From CAWGJF01 sp963822905 (lineage in GTDB: Bacteria > Bacteroidota > Ignavibacteria > Ignavibacteriales > Ignavibacteriaceae), in assembly GCA_963822905.1 (NCBI GenBank), contig CAWGJF010000001.1, positions 744,001-808,000 of the forward strand: DNA of 64,000 bases, read 5' to 3'. Positions within the stretch are counted from its first letter, which is position 1; every line of letters starts with the position of its first letter. This document shows, one piece after another, positions 42,750 to 51,332 of the stretch. Below the pieces are notes generated by a model. It saw only the letters and a list, made by a program, of their open reading frames with translations. It was not told the origin of the DNA and did no database searches. The translations under genes were made by a program, and so were the position numbers.

Positions 42750-43520
42750 ATGCTTGGAATCACTGACTTCATACTACTGTTTTTGATATTTGTGCGGATA
42801 TCCTCCGCACTAGTATCTGCTCCTATATTCGGAAGTAAAATGATTCCGGTAGTTGCTAAAATATTTTTGGCACTTGTCGTTGCATATATCGTATACCTTA
42901 CAATTGATCGCAATGCTATTAGTTCTGTGCCTACAGGTTGGACGTTAATTATCCTCGCGGCAAAGGAAGCTATCACAGGGTTAATCATCGGGTTTACACT
43001 GCAGTTTGTTTTTTATGGAGTTTCTTATGCCGGTACTTTAATTGGTTTTGATATGCAATTAAGTGCGGCAGAAGTTTTTAATCCGACTCAGGAGGTTGAA
43101 AACAGTGTAATTGGTGATATTCTCTACTATGGCGCGATGCTTGTTTTTTTTCTTATTAATGGTCATCACTATATAATCAGTTCGCTAAAATATTCCTTTT
43201 CTGTTGTGCCGATAGGAAAGTTTGCTTTAACTGAACCGGTTTATCACATTCTTGTGACATATACGTCTTCAATTTTTGTTATTGCTGTTAAGATAGCTTC
43301 ACCAATAATGGTTTCCTTTTTCCTGGTCCATATTGCTGAAGGAATCCTTGCAAGAATAATTCCCCAGATGCAGGTTTTCTTTGTAACCCAGCCCATAAAA
43401 ATTGGTCTTGGTTTGTTAATCCTGGTGGCTTCTGTACCAACATATATTTATGTAATCAGGAATCTTCTCCAGGAGTACGAAGGTAAATTAAGTAGCATCA
43501 TTCAGGCGATGGGTGTGTAA
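42750..43520 (+). CDS. fliR: FliR, export gate protein
   Basis: The 256-residue integral membrane product has about six helices, with VRISSALVSAPIFGSKMIPV at the start and GVSYAGTLIGFDMQLSAAEV in the middle, both FliR features, and IPQMQVFFVTQPIKIGLGLL near the end. FliR closes the FliP ring. It is followed two bases later by flhB. Confidence 0.95.
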   Translation: MLGITDFILLFLIFVRISSALVSAPIFGSKMIPVVAKIFLALVVAYIVYLTIDRNAISSVPTGWTLIILAAKEAITGLIIGFTLQFVFYGVSYAGTLIGFDMQLSAAEVFNPTQEVENSVIGDILYYGAMLVFFLINGHHYIISSLKYSFSVVPIGKFALTEPVYHILVTYTSSIFVIAVKIASPIMVSFFLVHIAEGILARIIPQMQVFFVTQPIKIGLGLLILVASVPTYIYVIRNLLQEYEGKLSSIIQAMGV

Positions 43521-43522
43521 TT

Positions 43523-44182
43523 ATGGCTGAGCAAGATGGCAAAGAAAAAACCGAGCAACCAACTTCCAAAAAACTTGATGATGCAAGAGATAAAGGACAG
43601 GTTGCGAAAAGCACGGAAATTAATTCCCTGGTCATTTTCGGAACCGGTCTTATCCTTTTATATTTATTCCAGAATTTTATTGGTTCAAGATTCAAATCGT
43701 TTTCAATTTCCATTTTTAGTTCTCTTGATACTTTACCAGCCCGCTTCTCTTTAATCTCAAATTTCATTTCAGATTGGTATTTCTTTTTTATTCTTACACT
43801 TGCTCCAATACTCGGTAGTTTACTTATTGTTGCCCTAATTGCAAATGTGTCACAGGTTGGAATGCGATTTAGTTCGCAGGCACTGATGCCAAAATTTGAC
43901 AAGTTAAATGTATTTAAAGGAGTAAAGAATTTAATTTCAAGCCGTTCACTTGTTGAATTATTAAAATCCATTTTCAAGCTGCTGATAATTGGCGGCTTCA
44001 CTTATCTCATTTTAAATGATTTTATCTCGTCTTCAGCCTCACTTGAAAGTTTAAACATAAGCGAAATAGTTCAGCTTATGCTGGATCAGGCTTTTTCACT
44101 TTTGTGGAAAATAGGGTTAGTATACCTGATTATTGCTTCAACCGATTTTGCTTTCCAGAGATTCAAATTTAAAAAGATATGA
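43523..44182 (+). CDS. flhB: FlhB, membrane part (frame ends at a 5-A run)
   Basis: This 219-codon frame gives the FlhB N-terminus (DGKEKTEQPTSKKLDDARDK, then GQVAKSTEI) and four membrane helices, ending FAFQRFKFKKI. It stops at 44180-44182, overlapping the next frame as ATGA. In other FlhB proteins the text runs on as FKKD-MMTKQEIKEE. Reading AAA TTT AAA AAA GAT ATG, with one more A in 44171-44175, gives exactly that. So this is the first part of flhB, separated by a one-base deletion, a sequencing slip or a -1 frameshift. Confidence 0.9.
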   Translation: MAEQDGKEKTEQPTSKKLDDARDKGQVAKSTEINSLVIFGTGLILLYLFQNFIGSRFKSFSISIFSSLDTLPARFSLISNFISDWYFFFILTLAPILGSLLIVALIANVSQVGMRFSSQALMPKFDKLNVFKGVKNLISSRSLVELLKSIFKLLIIGGFTYLILNDFISSSASLESLNISEIVQLMLDQAFSLLWKIGLVYLIIASTDFAFQRFKFKKI

Positions 44183-44604
44183 TGATGACTAAACAAGAAA
44201 TAAAAGAAGAAGTAAAACAAACCGAAGGTGATCCGCAGGTAAAATCAAGAATCAAAAAATTAATGTATGAAGCTTCGCGGAACAGGATGATGCAGAATCT
44301 TCCAAAAGCTGATGTCATAATTACAAACCCTACCCATTATGCTGTAGCGATAAAGTACGATATGATGAAGAATCCTGCCCCGGAGGTAATTGCCAAAGGT
44401 GTAGATGAGCTTGCGCAAAAAATTAAACAGGTTGCAATTGAGAATGAGATTCCAATCCAGGAAAATGTAGAACTGGCGAGAGCCCTGTATAAAATGTGTG
44501 ATATAGGTGACAAAGTTCCTCCAACTCTTTTTAAAGCTGTTGCACAGGTGCTGGCTTACGTTTATAATCTTAAAAAAAGTAAAAAGAAAAAGAGCATAGT
44601 TTAA
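44179..44604 (+). CDS. flhB: FlhB, cytoplasmic part with NPTH self-cleavage site
   Basis: This 141-codon frame carries MTKQEIKEEVKQTEGDPQVK, the linker helix of FlhB, and VIITNPTHYAVAIKYD with the autocleavage site N-P-T-H, ending in a basic tail. FlhB-C controls substrate switching after contact with FliK. It could be made separately from ATG 44179 by coupling to the upstream stop, and FlhB halves can associate after cleavage, so partial function is conceivable. A ribosome site is not obvious. Confidence 0.9.
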   Translation: MMMTKQEIKEEVKQTEGDPQVKSRIKKLMYEASRNRMMQNLPKADVIITNPTHYAVAIKYDMMKNPAPEVIAKGVDELAQKIKQVAIENEIPIQENVELARALYKMCDIGDKVPPTLFKAVAQVLAYVYNLKKSKKKKSIV

Positions 44605-44605
44605 T

Positions 44606-46654
44606 ATGAGCAGGTTAGGAAAAAATACAGATGTAGTTCTTGCGTTTGGGTTGATTATGATGCTGGGATTAATGCTTATTCCACTTCCGGCAGGATTTCT
44701 CGATTTCTTTCTTGCTTTAAGTATCACTGTCTCTGTTTTAATCTTTGTTGTTTCGCTTTTCATCCAATCACCACTCGATATTTCGGTTTTTCCAGGATTA
44801 CTTCTTATCTCAACTTTGTTCAGGCTTTCACTAAACATCAGTTCAACAAGATTAATCCTGATTGATGGTTATGCAGGAAAAGTAATTGAAACATTCGGAT
44901 CTTTTGTTGTAAGTGGAAATTATGTAGTCGGATTTATTGTTTTCATCATTCTAGTAATTGTTCAGTTTACAGTTATTGTAAAAGGATCAGGAAGAATTTC
45001 AGAAGTTGCTGCCAGATTTACTCTTGATGCTATGCCCGGTAAACAGATGGCTATTGATGCTGATTTAAATACAGGATTGATCACTGAAGCTGAAGCCCGA
45101 AAACGAAGAGAAAACATTTCTCGTGAAGCAGAATTTTATGGAGCAATGGATGGTGCAGGCAAATTTGTTAAAGGTGATGCGATTGCGGGGCTTATAATCA
45201 ATAGTATAAATATTATTGGTGGGTTTATTATTGGCGTAGGGCAGAATGGTTTAACTATAACTGAAGCTCTACAGAAATATACAATATTAACAATTGGTGA
45301 TGGTCTTGTTTCGCAAATCCCGGCATTGCTAATTTCAACCGCAGCAGGATTAGTTGTAACAAGAAGTGCTGCGGGAACTCCACTCGATACACAAATTAAA
45401 ACACAGTTACTCGCGAATAGAAGAGTGCTTGGAATTGTAGCAGCAACGATTTTCTTTTTTTCATTCCTACCGGGAATGCCGACGGTTCCTTTTGTTTTAA
45501 TAGGTGTTGGACTGGTAATTACGTCAATGGTTAGAAAGAAAAGCCTTGCAAACCAGGCAAAAATAATTGAAGAAGTTGAAGAAAAAGAAGATTCATCTGA
45601 AGAAGTTGTTGAACAGTATTTGCAGGTTGACCCTATTGAAATTGAGATTGGCTATGGGTTGATCAATCTTGTTGACGAATCTAAGGGAGGAAATCTTTTT
45701 CAGAAAATATCCACAACAAGAAAATTTATTGCTCTGGAATTTGGTGTATTAATTCCTCCCGTAAGAGTTCGCGATAACCTTCAACTGAATCCAAATGAAT
45801 ATATAATCAAAATCAAAGGTAATGTTGCAGCGTCATTCGAGATTCACTCAGACAGATTTCTTGCAATGAATCCCGGCGGAATAACAGAAAACATTGAAGG
45901 CATTCCTACAAAAGATCCTGCTTTTTCTCTGGAAAGTTACTGGGTTACCAGGGAAGAAAAAGATCGTGCGGAAATGTTGGGCTTTACGGTTGTTGATGCA
46001 ATTTCTGTCCTTTCAACTCACTTGCAGGAAACACTGAAATTAAACTTCGACAAGATACTTACAAGACAGGCAGTCAAGCAGTTACTCGAAAATCTTAAGA
46101 AAGATTATCCAGCTGTTGTTGAAGATATTTCGCCGGAAGTATTGCCGCTTGGTTCGATTCAAAAAGTTTTGCAGAATCTGCTTAAAGAATTAATCCCGAT
46201 AAAGGATCTTGTACAAGTAATTGAAGCACTAATTGATTACTCAAAAGTAACTAAGAACATTGATGTACTGACAGAATATGTTAGGCATTCACTAAACAAC
46301 ACAATTGCTAATCTTTATAAAGATGGTAATGATATTATTCATGCAGCTTCAATAAGTCAGAAACTCGAAAATTTTATAACCGCTTCATTTCAAAATCAGA
46401 AAGAAACGGTGCAAACTCTTGGGCTAAACCCGGCTATGTTGTCGGAGTTAAAAAACACAATCGAAAAAATGCGATCAAAATTTAATACACTGGGGTATAA
46501 ACCAATTTTCATTACTTCAGCAACCATTCGTCCTTATTTCTACCGATTAATTAATTCCTCTTTTCCGGATGTTTCCGTTTTATCTTTCACGGAACTTCCC
46601 TCGCAAGTAGAAATTGAATTTGTTGATAACCTGGAGATATCCAATGCATATTAA
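44606..46654 (+). CDS. flhA: FlhA, export gate protein
   Basis: The 682-residue product has about eight membrane helices in its first half, the FHIPEP signature region (GRISEVAARFTLDAMPGKQM, AIDADLNTG) and a large cytoplasmic domain (DPIEIEIGYGLINLVDE and RVRDNLQLNPNEYIIKIKG) that forms a nonameric ring and docks chaperone-substrate complexes. It overlaps the flhF start by 11 bases. Confidence 0.96.
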   Translation: MSRLGKNTDVVLAFGLIMMLGLMLIPLPAGFLDFFLALSITVSVLIFVVSLFIQSPLDISVFPGLLLISTLFRLSLNISSTRLILIDGYAGKVIETFGSFVVSGNYVVGFIVFIILVIVQFTVIVKGSGRISEVAARFTLDAMPGKQMAIDADLNTGLITEAEARKRRENISREAEFYGAMDGAGKFVKGDAIAGLIINSINIIGGFIIGVGQNGLTITEALQKYTILTIGDGLVSQIPALLISTAAGLVVTRSAAGTPLDTQIKTQLLANRRVLGIVAATIFFFSFLPGMPTVPFVLIGVGLVITSMVRKKSLANQAKIIEEVEEKEDSSEEVVEQYLQVDPIEIEIGYGLINLVDESKGGNLFQKISTTRKFIALEFGVLIPPVRVRDNLQLNPNEYIIKIKGNVAASFEIHSDRFLAMNPGGITENIEGIPTKDPAFSLESYWVTREEKDRAEMLGFTVVDAISVLSTHLQETLKLNFDKILTRQAVKQLLENLKKDYPAVVEDISPEVLPLGSIQKVLQNLLKELIPIKDLVQVIEALIDYSKVTKNIDVLTEYVRHSLNNTIANLYKDGNDIIHAASISQKLENFITASFQNQKETVQTLGLNPAMLSELKNTIEKMRSKFNTLGYKPIFITSATIRPYFYRLINSSFPDVSVLSFTELPSQVEIEFVDNLEISNAY

Positions 46655-47771
46655 AAAATTTGTTGCAGTTTCTTTAAAGGAAGCAACTGTATTAATGAAA
46701 AATGAACTTGGAAAAGACGCTGTTATTCTTGGAACAAGAATTATTGCTGATGAAAAGAATAGCCGGCAAAAGCTTTATGAAATTACTGCAGGAATGGACA
46801 ACTTTGAATTTGACGGAAGTTCCAGAAACAAAGCTATGGAGAAAAGCCTCGAATTATCGACTTCATTTGCTGATGAATTGAAAAACATAAGAAATAAAGT
46901 TTATAACCATACTCAAAAAAGAATTGCAGACACCTACGGGAAAATAGAACCGGAGAAGAAACCAGCTGTTTCAAAAAACGTATCTATTGATTCCAAACTC
47001 AGATCATTAGTAAAAACACTAACAGAAAAAGAAATTCAGAAATCCGTTATTCTTTCCCTTATTGAGCAGCTTAAGAAATATAAAAGCTTCCTGACTGAGG
47101 AAAATATTGAGAATTATCTTCTCAACTGCATAGCTTCTTTAACTTCCACAAGTTCTTTTAACCTTACAGAAAGGAAAAAAGGAAAAGTTGTTGCATTGGT
47201 TGGCCCAACCGGTGTTGGAAAAACAACGACCATTGCTAAGCTTGCATTAATTGCAAAAATAATTCACAAGCTGGATGTCGGATTAATCTCAATTGATACT
47301 TACAGGCTTGGTGCCATAGACCAGTTAAGAAGTTTTGCTGATATAAGTCACATAGATTTTCTTGTAGCTTATGAACCAGAGGAAATGCCCGGATTGATAA
47401 AAAAGTTTGGCAAAAAGGATATAATTTTTATCGATACCGTCGGTAGAAATCAAAATAATGTAAACCAGTTAAAGTCCAATCTCGAATTTCTTTCCCCGAT
47501 TAATGTAGACGAAACATATTTAGTCCTTAGTTCAACAAGCTCTTCCCGGACTCTAATTGAAGCCTCAAAGAAATTTAACATTTTTAACTACAATGCATTC
47601 ATCATAAGTAAAATAGATGAAGCAGTTGTACATGGAAACATCCTAAACCTTTCATCAAAAACCGGAACCCCGATTACATTTCTTACTCACGGACAAACAA
47701 TTCCCGATGATATAATTGCTGCAGATAAAGATTCTATTGCAAATTTGATTTTAACCGGGCAATTAAGCTGA
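46644..47771 (+). CDS. flhF: FlhF, SRP-type GTPase for flagellar placement
   Basis: From ATG 46644 (ribosome site GGAGAT) the 375-residue product has an N-terminal B domain, then an NG GTPase: GPTGVGKTTTIAKLA, SIDTYRLGAIDQLRSF, FIDTVGRNQ and SKIDEAVVHG. FlhF sets the site of the first MS-ring components. The upstream start at 46614 is inside flhA and out of family. DTVGR in place of DTAGR is a mild variant. flhG begins on its last base. Confidence 0.93.
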   Translation: MHIKKFVAVSLKEATVLMKNELGKDAVILGTRIIADEKNSRQKLYEITAGMDNFEFDGSSRNKAMEKSLELSTSFADELKNIRNKVYNHTQKRIADTYGKIEPEKKPAVSKNVSIDSKLRSLVKTLTEKEIQKSVILSLIEQLKKYKSFLTEENIENYLLNCIASLTSTSSFNLTERKKGKVVALVGPTGVGKTTTIAKLALIAKIIHKLDVGLISIDTYRLGAIDQLRSFADISHIDFLVAYEPEEMPGLIKKFGKKDIIFIDTVGRNQNNVNQLKSNLEFLSPINVDETYLVLSSTSSSRTLIEASKKFNIFNYNAFIISKIDEAVVHGNILNLSSKTGTPITFLTHGQTIPDDIIAADKDSIANLILTGQLS

Positions 47772-48613
47772 TGATTTCTCAATTAAAAAGGATTTCGGAA
47801 ATTGAAAACAGGTCAAAACAAAAATCTGTCAGCACACTAGGTAATGTTGTAGCAGTATTTTCAGGTAAAGGTGGAACCGGGAAATCTTTTTTTGCTGCAA
47901 ACTTTGCAAAACGATATTCGAAAAATCATAGAGTGTTGTTAGTTGATCTTGATCAGAACTTATCAAATTTAAATTTGTTGTTAAATCTTACAGCCTACAA
48001 ATCCCTTAATTCATTTTTTTATTCTACTAATACTTTTAATGAAGTCATTACAGAATACGATGAAAACCTTCATCTGATTTTAGGAGAAGCTGGTTCATTT
48101 GGGCATGATAAAATCAGTATGGAACAAATTGACAGGCTTTTTAATCAGTTTATTCTTTATTCTGATAAATATGACCTGGTGGTTCTTGATATAGGTGCCG
48201 GAATAAATGAAGGAAATATGTATGCCGTATCAAAATCCGGAATAAAAATTCTGGTAACAAATCCTGAACCGACAGCTCTTATGGATGCTTATGTATCCAT
48301 AAAAACATTGAAGAATAATTTTGATCCTGAACTGGTTTATATAGTTGTTAACCGCTGTGTTGAGCAAGGGGAAGGTAACCTGGCTTTCAATAATTTAAAA
48401 TCTGCAGTTACCCATTTTTTAAATTCTAGGTTGGAATTTCTTATAGATATCAATGATTCTTCCTCTGTCCGTAAATCCATTATGTCACAAAAACTTCTTG
48501 CTCAGACTGATGAGGCTAATTCAATTATTCGGTCGATAGATAAGGCAGTTGAGAGGATCAATAAAAATAATCAAGTGTTTAATATTAACCAGCCAGGTTT
48601 TAACTGGCAATGA
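47771..48613 (+). CDS. flhG: FlhG (YlxH/FleN), MinD-type ATPase
   Basis: The 280-residue product has the deviant Walker A VFSGKGGTGKSFFAANFA, VLLVDLDQNLSNLNLLLNL and VVLDIGAGINEGN. A short N-terminal helix (MISQLKRISEIEN) lies where FlhG carries its FlhF-activating motif. It limits flagellar number and stimulates FlhF GTPase. In some bacteria it also restrains the FlrA/FlrC cascade. Its C-terminus probably contains a membrane-targeting helix, which I cannot confirm. Confidence 0.92.
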   Translation: MISQLKRISEIENRSKQKSVSTLGNVVAVFSGKGGTGKSFFAANFAKRYSKNHRVLLVDLDQNLSNLNLLLNLTAYKSLNSFFYSTNTFNEVITEYDENLHLILGEAGSFGHDKISMEQIDRLFNQFILYSDKYDLVVLDIGAGINEGNMYAVSKSGIKILVTNPEPTALMDAYVSIKTLKNNFDPELVYIVVNRCVEQGEGNLAFNNLKSAVTHFLNSRLEFLIDINDSSSVRKSIMSQKLLAQTDEANSIIRSIDKAVERINKNNQVFNINQPGFNWQ

Positions 48614-48672
48614 AAATAGTCTGAAAACAAGCTCTAATTGCATGATTTGGAGAATAAAAATAACGTCTTTCA

Positions 48673-48688
48673 TGGTATAAGGTTTGTC
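48673..48688 (+). promoter_or_regulatory. Sigma-54 promoter of the fliA operon
   Basis: TGGTATAAGGTTTGTC has the same TGGTAT-N5-TTGTC form as the flgB promoter and correct spacing. The predicted RNA start near 48699 lies at the ribosome site GAGGT. If real, it puts fliA under the RpoN tier. Confidence 0.5.
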
Positions 48689-48707
48689 TTAAAGCATCGA
48701 GGTAAAA

Positions 48708-48920
48708 ATGAATAAAGTGATTTTAAATTTTGGTCTTTTAATTTTTTGTTTCGCACTGATTTTTTTCAGTCAGCGTGGAATGCCAATTCTGGATGTGTTA
48801 ATTAAATCTTCGGTAGTGTTTGTGGTCCTCACAATTGTAGTGAGTGTTGTTACACTTTTTATAATAAGATTTCTTTCCAAATCCACTACATATAATTCAG
48901 CAGATACAAAGAAAGCCTGA
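48708..48920 (+). CDS. Small two-helix membrane protein before fliA
   Basis: The 70-residue product has two membrane helices (NFGLLIFCFALIFFS and VVFVVLTIVVSVVTLFIIRF) and a short polar tail. It has a good ribosome site and lies 7 bases before fliA. Small membrane proteins are found here in other flagellar clusters, but I cannot assign a function. Confidence 0.65.
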   Translation: MNKVILNFGLLIFCFALIFFSQRGMPILDVLIKSSVVFVVLTIVVSVVTLFIIRFLSKSTTYNSADTKKA

Positions 48921-48927
48921 GTAGAAG

Positions 48928-49566
48928 ATGAAAAAAATAGACAATAGAGAACTTTGGTTTAAATTCAAACAAGACCCCACTCCAATTTTAAGAAAACAAA
49001 TAATAATGAATTATGTAAACCTGGTTCATTATGTTATTCATCATTCAAAATTTTCAACAAACCATATTCTTGATGATCGTGATTTTTTCCAGTATGGTAT
49101 AGAAGGATTAAATGAAGCCATTGACAGGTTTGATCCCGAGTACGGAACCAAGTTTGAGACTTATGCAATACAAAGAATCAGGGGCAAAATAATTGATGAA
49201 CTCAGGAAATTACAAAGCAAGATAAAAGGTGGGTCCGGAGAAAACGCGACACAATCATTCTATTCTTATTTCTCCATAAATAATTCTCCCGATGAAGAAG
49301 AAGGATTTACTCTTGCAGAAGTGATTCCGAATGGTGATGATTCTGTAGATATGACGGTTGAAAAAGGTGAGATGAAAGAGTACCTGATGAATGCAATTAA
49401 AGAATTGAATGAGCGTGACAGGCTGATAATAACGATGTACTATTTTGAAAACCTTAATTATAAAGAAATCGGTGAACTCATGAATATTACTGTTTCAAGA
49501 GTTTCACAGATTCATTCAAGAGTTATTAAAGAGTTAAAATCAAAACTGTTAGTGCTTGATGAGTAA
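48928..49566 (+). CDS. fliA: FliA, flagellar sigma-28 factor
   Basis: The 212-residue product has sigma region 2 (RFDPEYGTKFETYAIQRIRG, then KIIDELRK) and region 4 (NERDRLIITMYYFENLNYKE, with VSRVSQIHSRVIKEL). It directs late flagellar and chemotaxis transcription and is held by FlgM (2727). At 212 residues it is a little shorter than E. coli FliA (239). It overlaps the next gene by eight bases. Confidence 0.95.
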   Translation: MKKIDNRELWFKFKQDPTPILRKQIIMNYVNLVHYVIHHSKFSTNHILDDRDFFQYGIEGLNEAIDRFDPEYGTKFETYAIQRIRGKIIDELRKLQSKIKGGSGENATQSFYSYFSINNSPDEEEGFTLAEVIPNGDDSVDMTVEKGEMKEYLMNAIKELNERDRLIITMYYFENLNYKEIGELMNITVSRVSQIHSRVIKELKSKLLVLDE

Positions 49567-50437
49567 TGAAGTAGAAAATATTAATAAGTTGCGAGAGCAT
49601 AATAAACGAATGCTGTCCAGTATTCGTAATTTGCCTTCTGTACCATTTATTATGGTTGAAGTTTCTAAAATGCTTGACAATCCAAAAACAGGAGCATCAG
49701 AGTTAGGAAAGCTTATAAGCAAAGACCAGGCAATGGTTGCTAAAATACTAAGTGTAGCAAATTCACCATTGTATGGATTACCAAGAAGAGTTTCTACAAT
49801 AGAGTTTGCAATTGTTATCCTCGGTTTTGATCATATAAAAAATATTGTTATTGCTCTTTCGATGATGGAAGCATTTAAAGCACGTGAAGACAGGAACTGG
49901 AACAGGAGAGCTTTCTGGCTTCATTCGCTTGTAACTGCAAGCGCTGCCAAAAGAATAGCTGATGACCTTGGTTTTCGGAGAACTGGTGAAGCGTTTACCT
50001 GTGGACTCCTGCACGATCTTGGTATATCAGTAATCCAAAGATATTTCTTTGATGAGTTTAAAGAAATCTGCAATCTTGTAAATGACCAGCAAATGAGATA
50101 CCTGAACGCTGAGCAAAAAACTCTTGGTATTTCTCACCAGGAAATCGGACAGTTTCTGGTTGAAAAATGGAATCTCCCATCTTCACTTGGAGAAGCTATT
50201 CTCTATCATCATTCACCTTCTGAAGCTGAAAAAGAACGAGAGATGGCTGCAATTGTTCATATTGCAGACTATATGACTCAAAGATTTATGCTCGGCAATT
50301 TAAACTGGGATGATAATTACATCCTTGATGAAAAAGTAATAGATATTCTTAATCTGGGTGATGATAATTACCTGGAAAGTTTTTTACAGAGTTATGAAGA
50401 ACTCTTCAGAAGCCAGATTGATTCAATAAAATTTTAA
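49559..50437 (+). CDS. HDOD-domain protein 1
   Basis: The 292-residue product (ATG 49559; TTG 49556 is an alternative) is an HDOD domain: LPSVPFIMVEVSKMLDNPKT, KDQAMVAKILSVANSPLYGL, then the HD-like GLLHDLGISVIQRYF and the later YHHSPSEAE. HDOD proteins are mostly non-catalytic relatives of HD phosphohydrolases that bind other signalling proteins. It overlaps fliA, so it is probably co-regulated with it. Its partner is unknown. Confidence 0.85.
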   Translation: MSNEVENINKLREHNKRMLSSIRNLPSVPFIMVEVSKMLDNPKTGASELGKLISKDQAMVAKILSVANSPLYGLPRRVSTIEFAIVILGFDHIKNIVIALSMMEAFKAREDRNWNRRAFWLHSLVTASAAKRIADDLGFRRTGEAFTCGLLHDLGISVIQRYFFDEFKEICNLVNDQQMRYLNAEQKTLGISHQEIGQFLVEKWNLPSSLGEAILYHHSPSEAEKEREMAAIVHIADYMTQRFMLGNLNWDDNYILDEKVIDILNLGDDNYLESFLQSYEELFRSQIDSIKF

Positions 50438-50447
50438 TGAGGAAAAA

Positions 50448-51332
50448 ATGCTAACCGACACTCAGGAAATTTATCAGAAAAAGGAAAAAACACAGAAGGT
50501 ACTTGCTAACGTAATCAACTTGCCTGTTATTCCTAAAGTAATGTTCGATGCAACAAAACTTCTTGATAATCCTTATACGTCTGCGACTGAATTGAACAAA
50601 ACCATTTCGAAAGATCAGGCGTTACTGACTAAAATTTTAACTATAGCAAACTCACCACTTTACGGCTTGCAAAGAAGAGTTACAACAATTGAATACGCAA
50701 TACTCGTACTTGGTTACCGCGAATTGAAAAATATCATCTCTGCACTTTCAGTTGCTGAAGCTTTCAGAAATAAAGCAGACAAATACCTGAATACCAAGGA
50801 CATTATGCTTCATTCTTATATGACGGGAACAGCTTGCAAAAAGCTGGCGACAGATATGGGATTTAAAAATTCCGGTGAAGCTTTTATTGCAGGTTATCTC
50901 CATGACATCGGGGTTTCGGTTATTCATCGCTATCTGCATTCTTCGTTCATTAATATTTATGAACTTGTTGAAAATAACCAGATGTCTTACAGAGACGCAG
51001 AACTTGAAGTAATAGGAATGACACACGAAGAAGTAGGAAATTTTTTGCTTGAGAAGTGGAATTTTCCAAAAGAAATTTCTGAACCGGTACTTGTTCATCA
51101 TAATCCAAATGAGACTAATTTTAATTCCGCACTCGCTGCAATAATAAATCTGTCCGATTATATAACATATAAACTCAAACTTGGTAATGCCACATGGGAT
51201 AAAGATATCAAGTTAAGTGAGTACACTAAGAAATCATTCAATTTTGAGCACGACCTTAGTGCAGAAAGATTTGTTGAACAGTATAAAGACCTTTTCTGGG
51301 AACAACTCGAATTTGTAAAGTTTTTATTTTGA
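50448..51332 (+). CDS. HDOD-domain protein 2
   Basis: This 294-residue protein is a close relative of the gene before it: the same LPVIPKVMFDATKLLDNPYT, KDQALLTKILTIANSPLYGL and YLHDIGVSVIHRYLH segments occur at the same positions. They look like an old tandem duplication. It lies 10 bases downstream of its paralogue and overlaps the next gene by TTGA. Confidence 0.85.
   Translation: MLTDTQEIYQKKEKTQKVLANVINLPVIPKVMFDATKLLDNPYTSATELNKTISKDQALLTKILTIANSPLYGLQRRVTTIEYAILVLGYRELKNIISALSVAEAFRNKADKYLNTKDIMLHSYMTGTACKKLATDMGFKNSGEAFIAGYLHDIGVSVIHRYLHSSFINIYELVENNQMSYRDAELEVIGMTHEEVGNFLLEKWNFPKEISEPVLVHHNPNETNFNSALAAIINLSDYITYKLKLGNATWDKDIKLSEYTKKSFNFEHDLSAERFVEQYKDLFWEQLEFVKFLF

Noticed and set aside
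46614..46643. Earlier flhF start at 46614
   Set aside because: It lies in flhA, lacks a ribosome site, and the family begins with the MHIKKFVAVSLKEA stretch at 46644.
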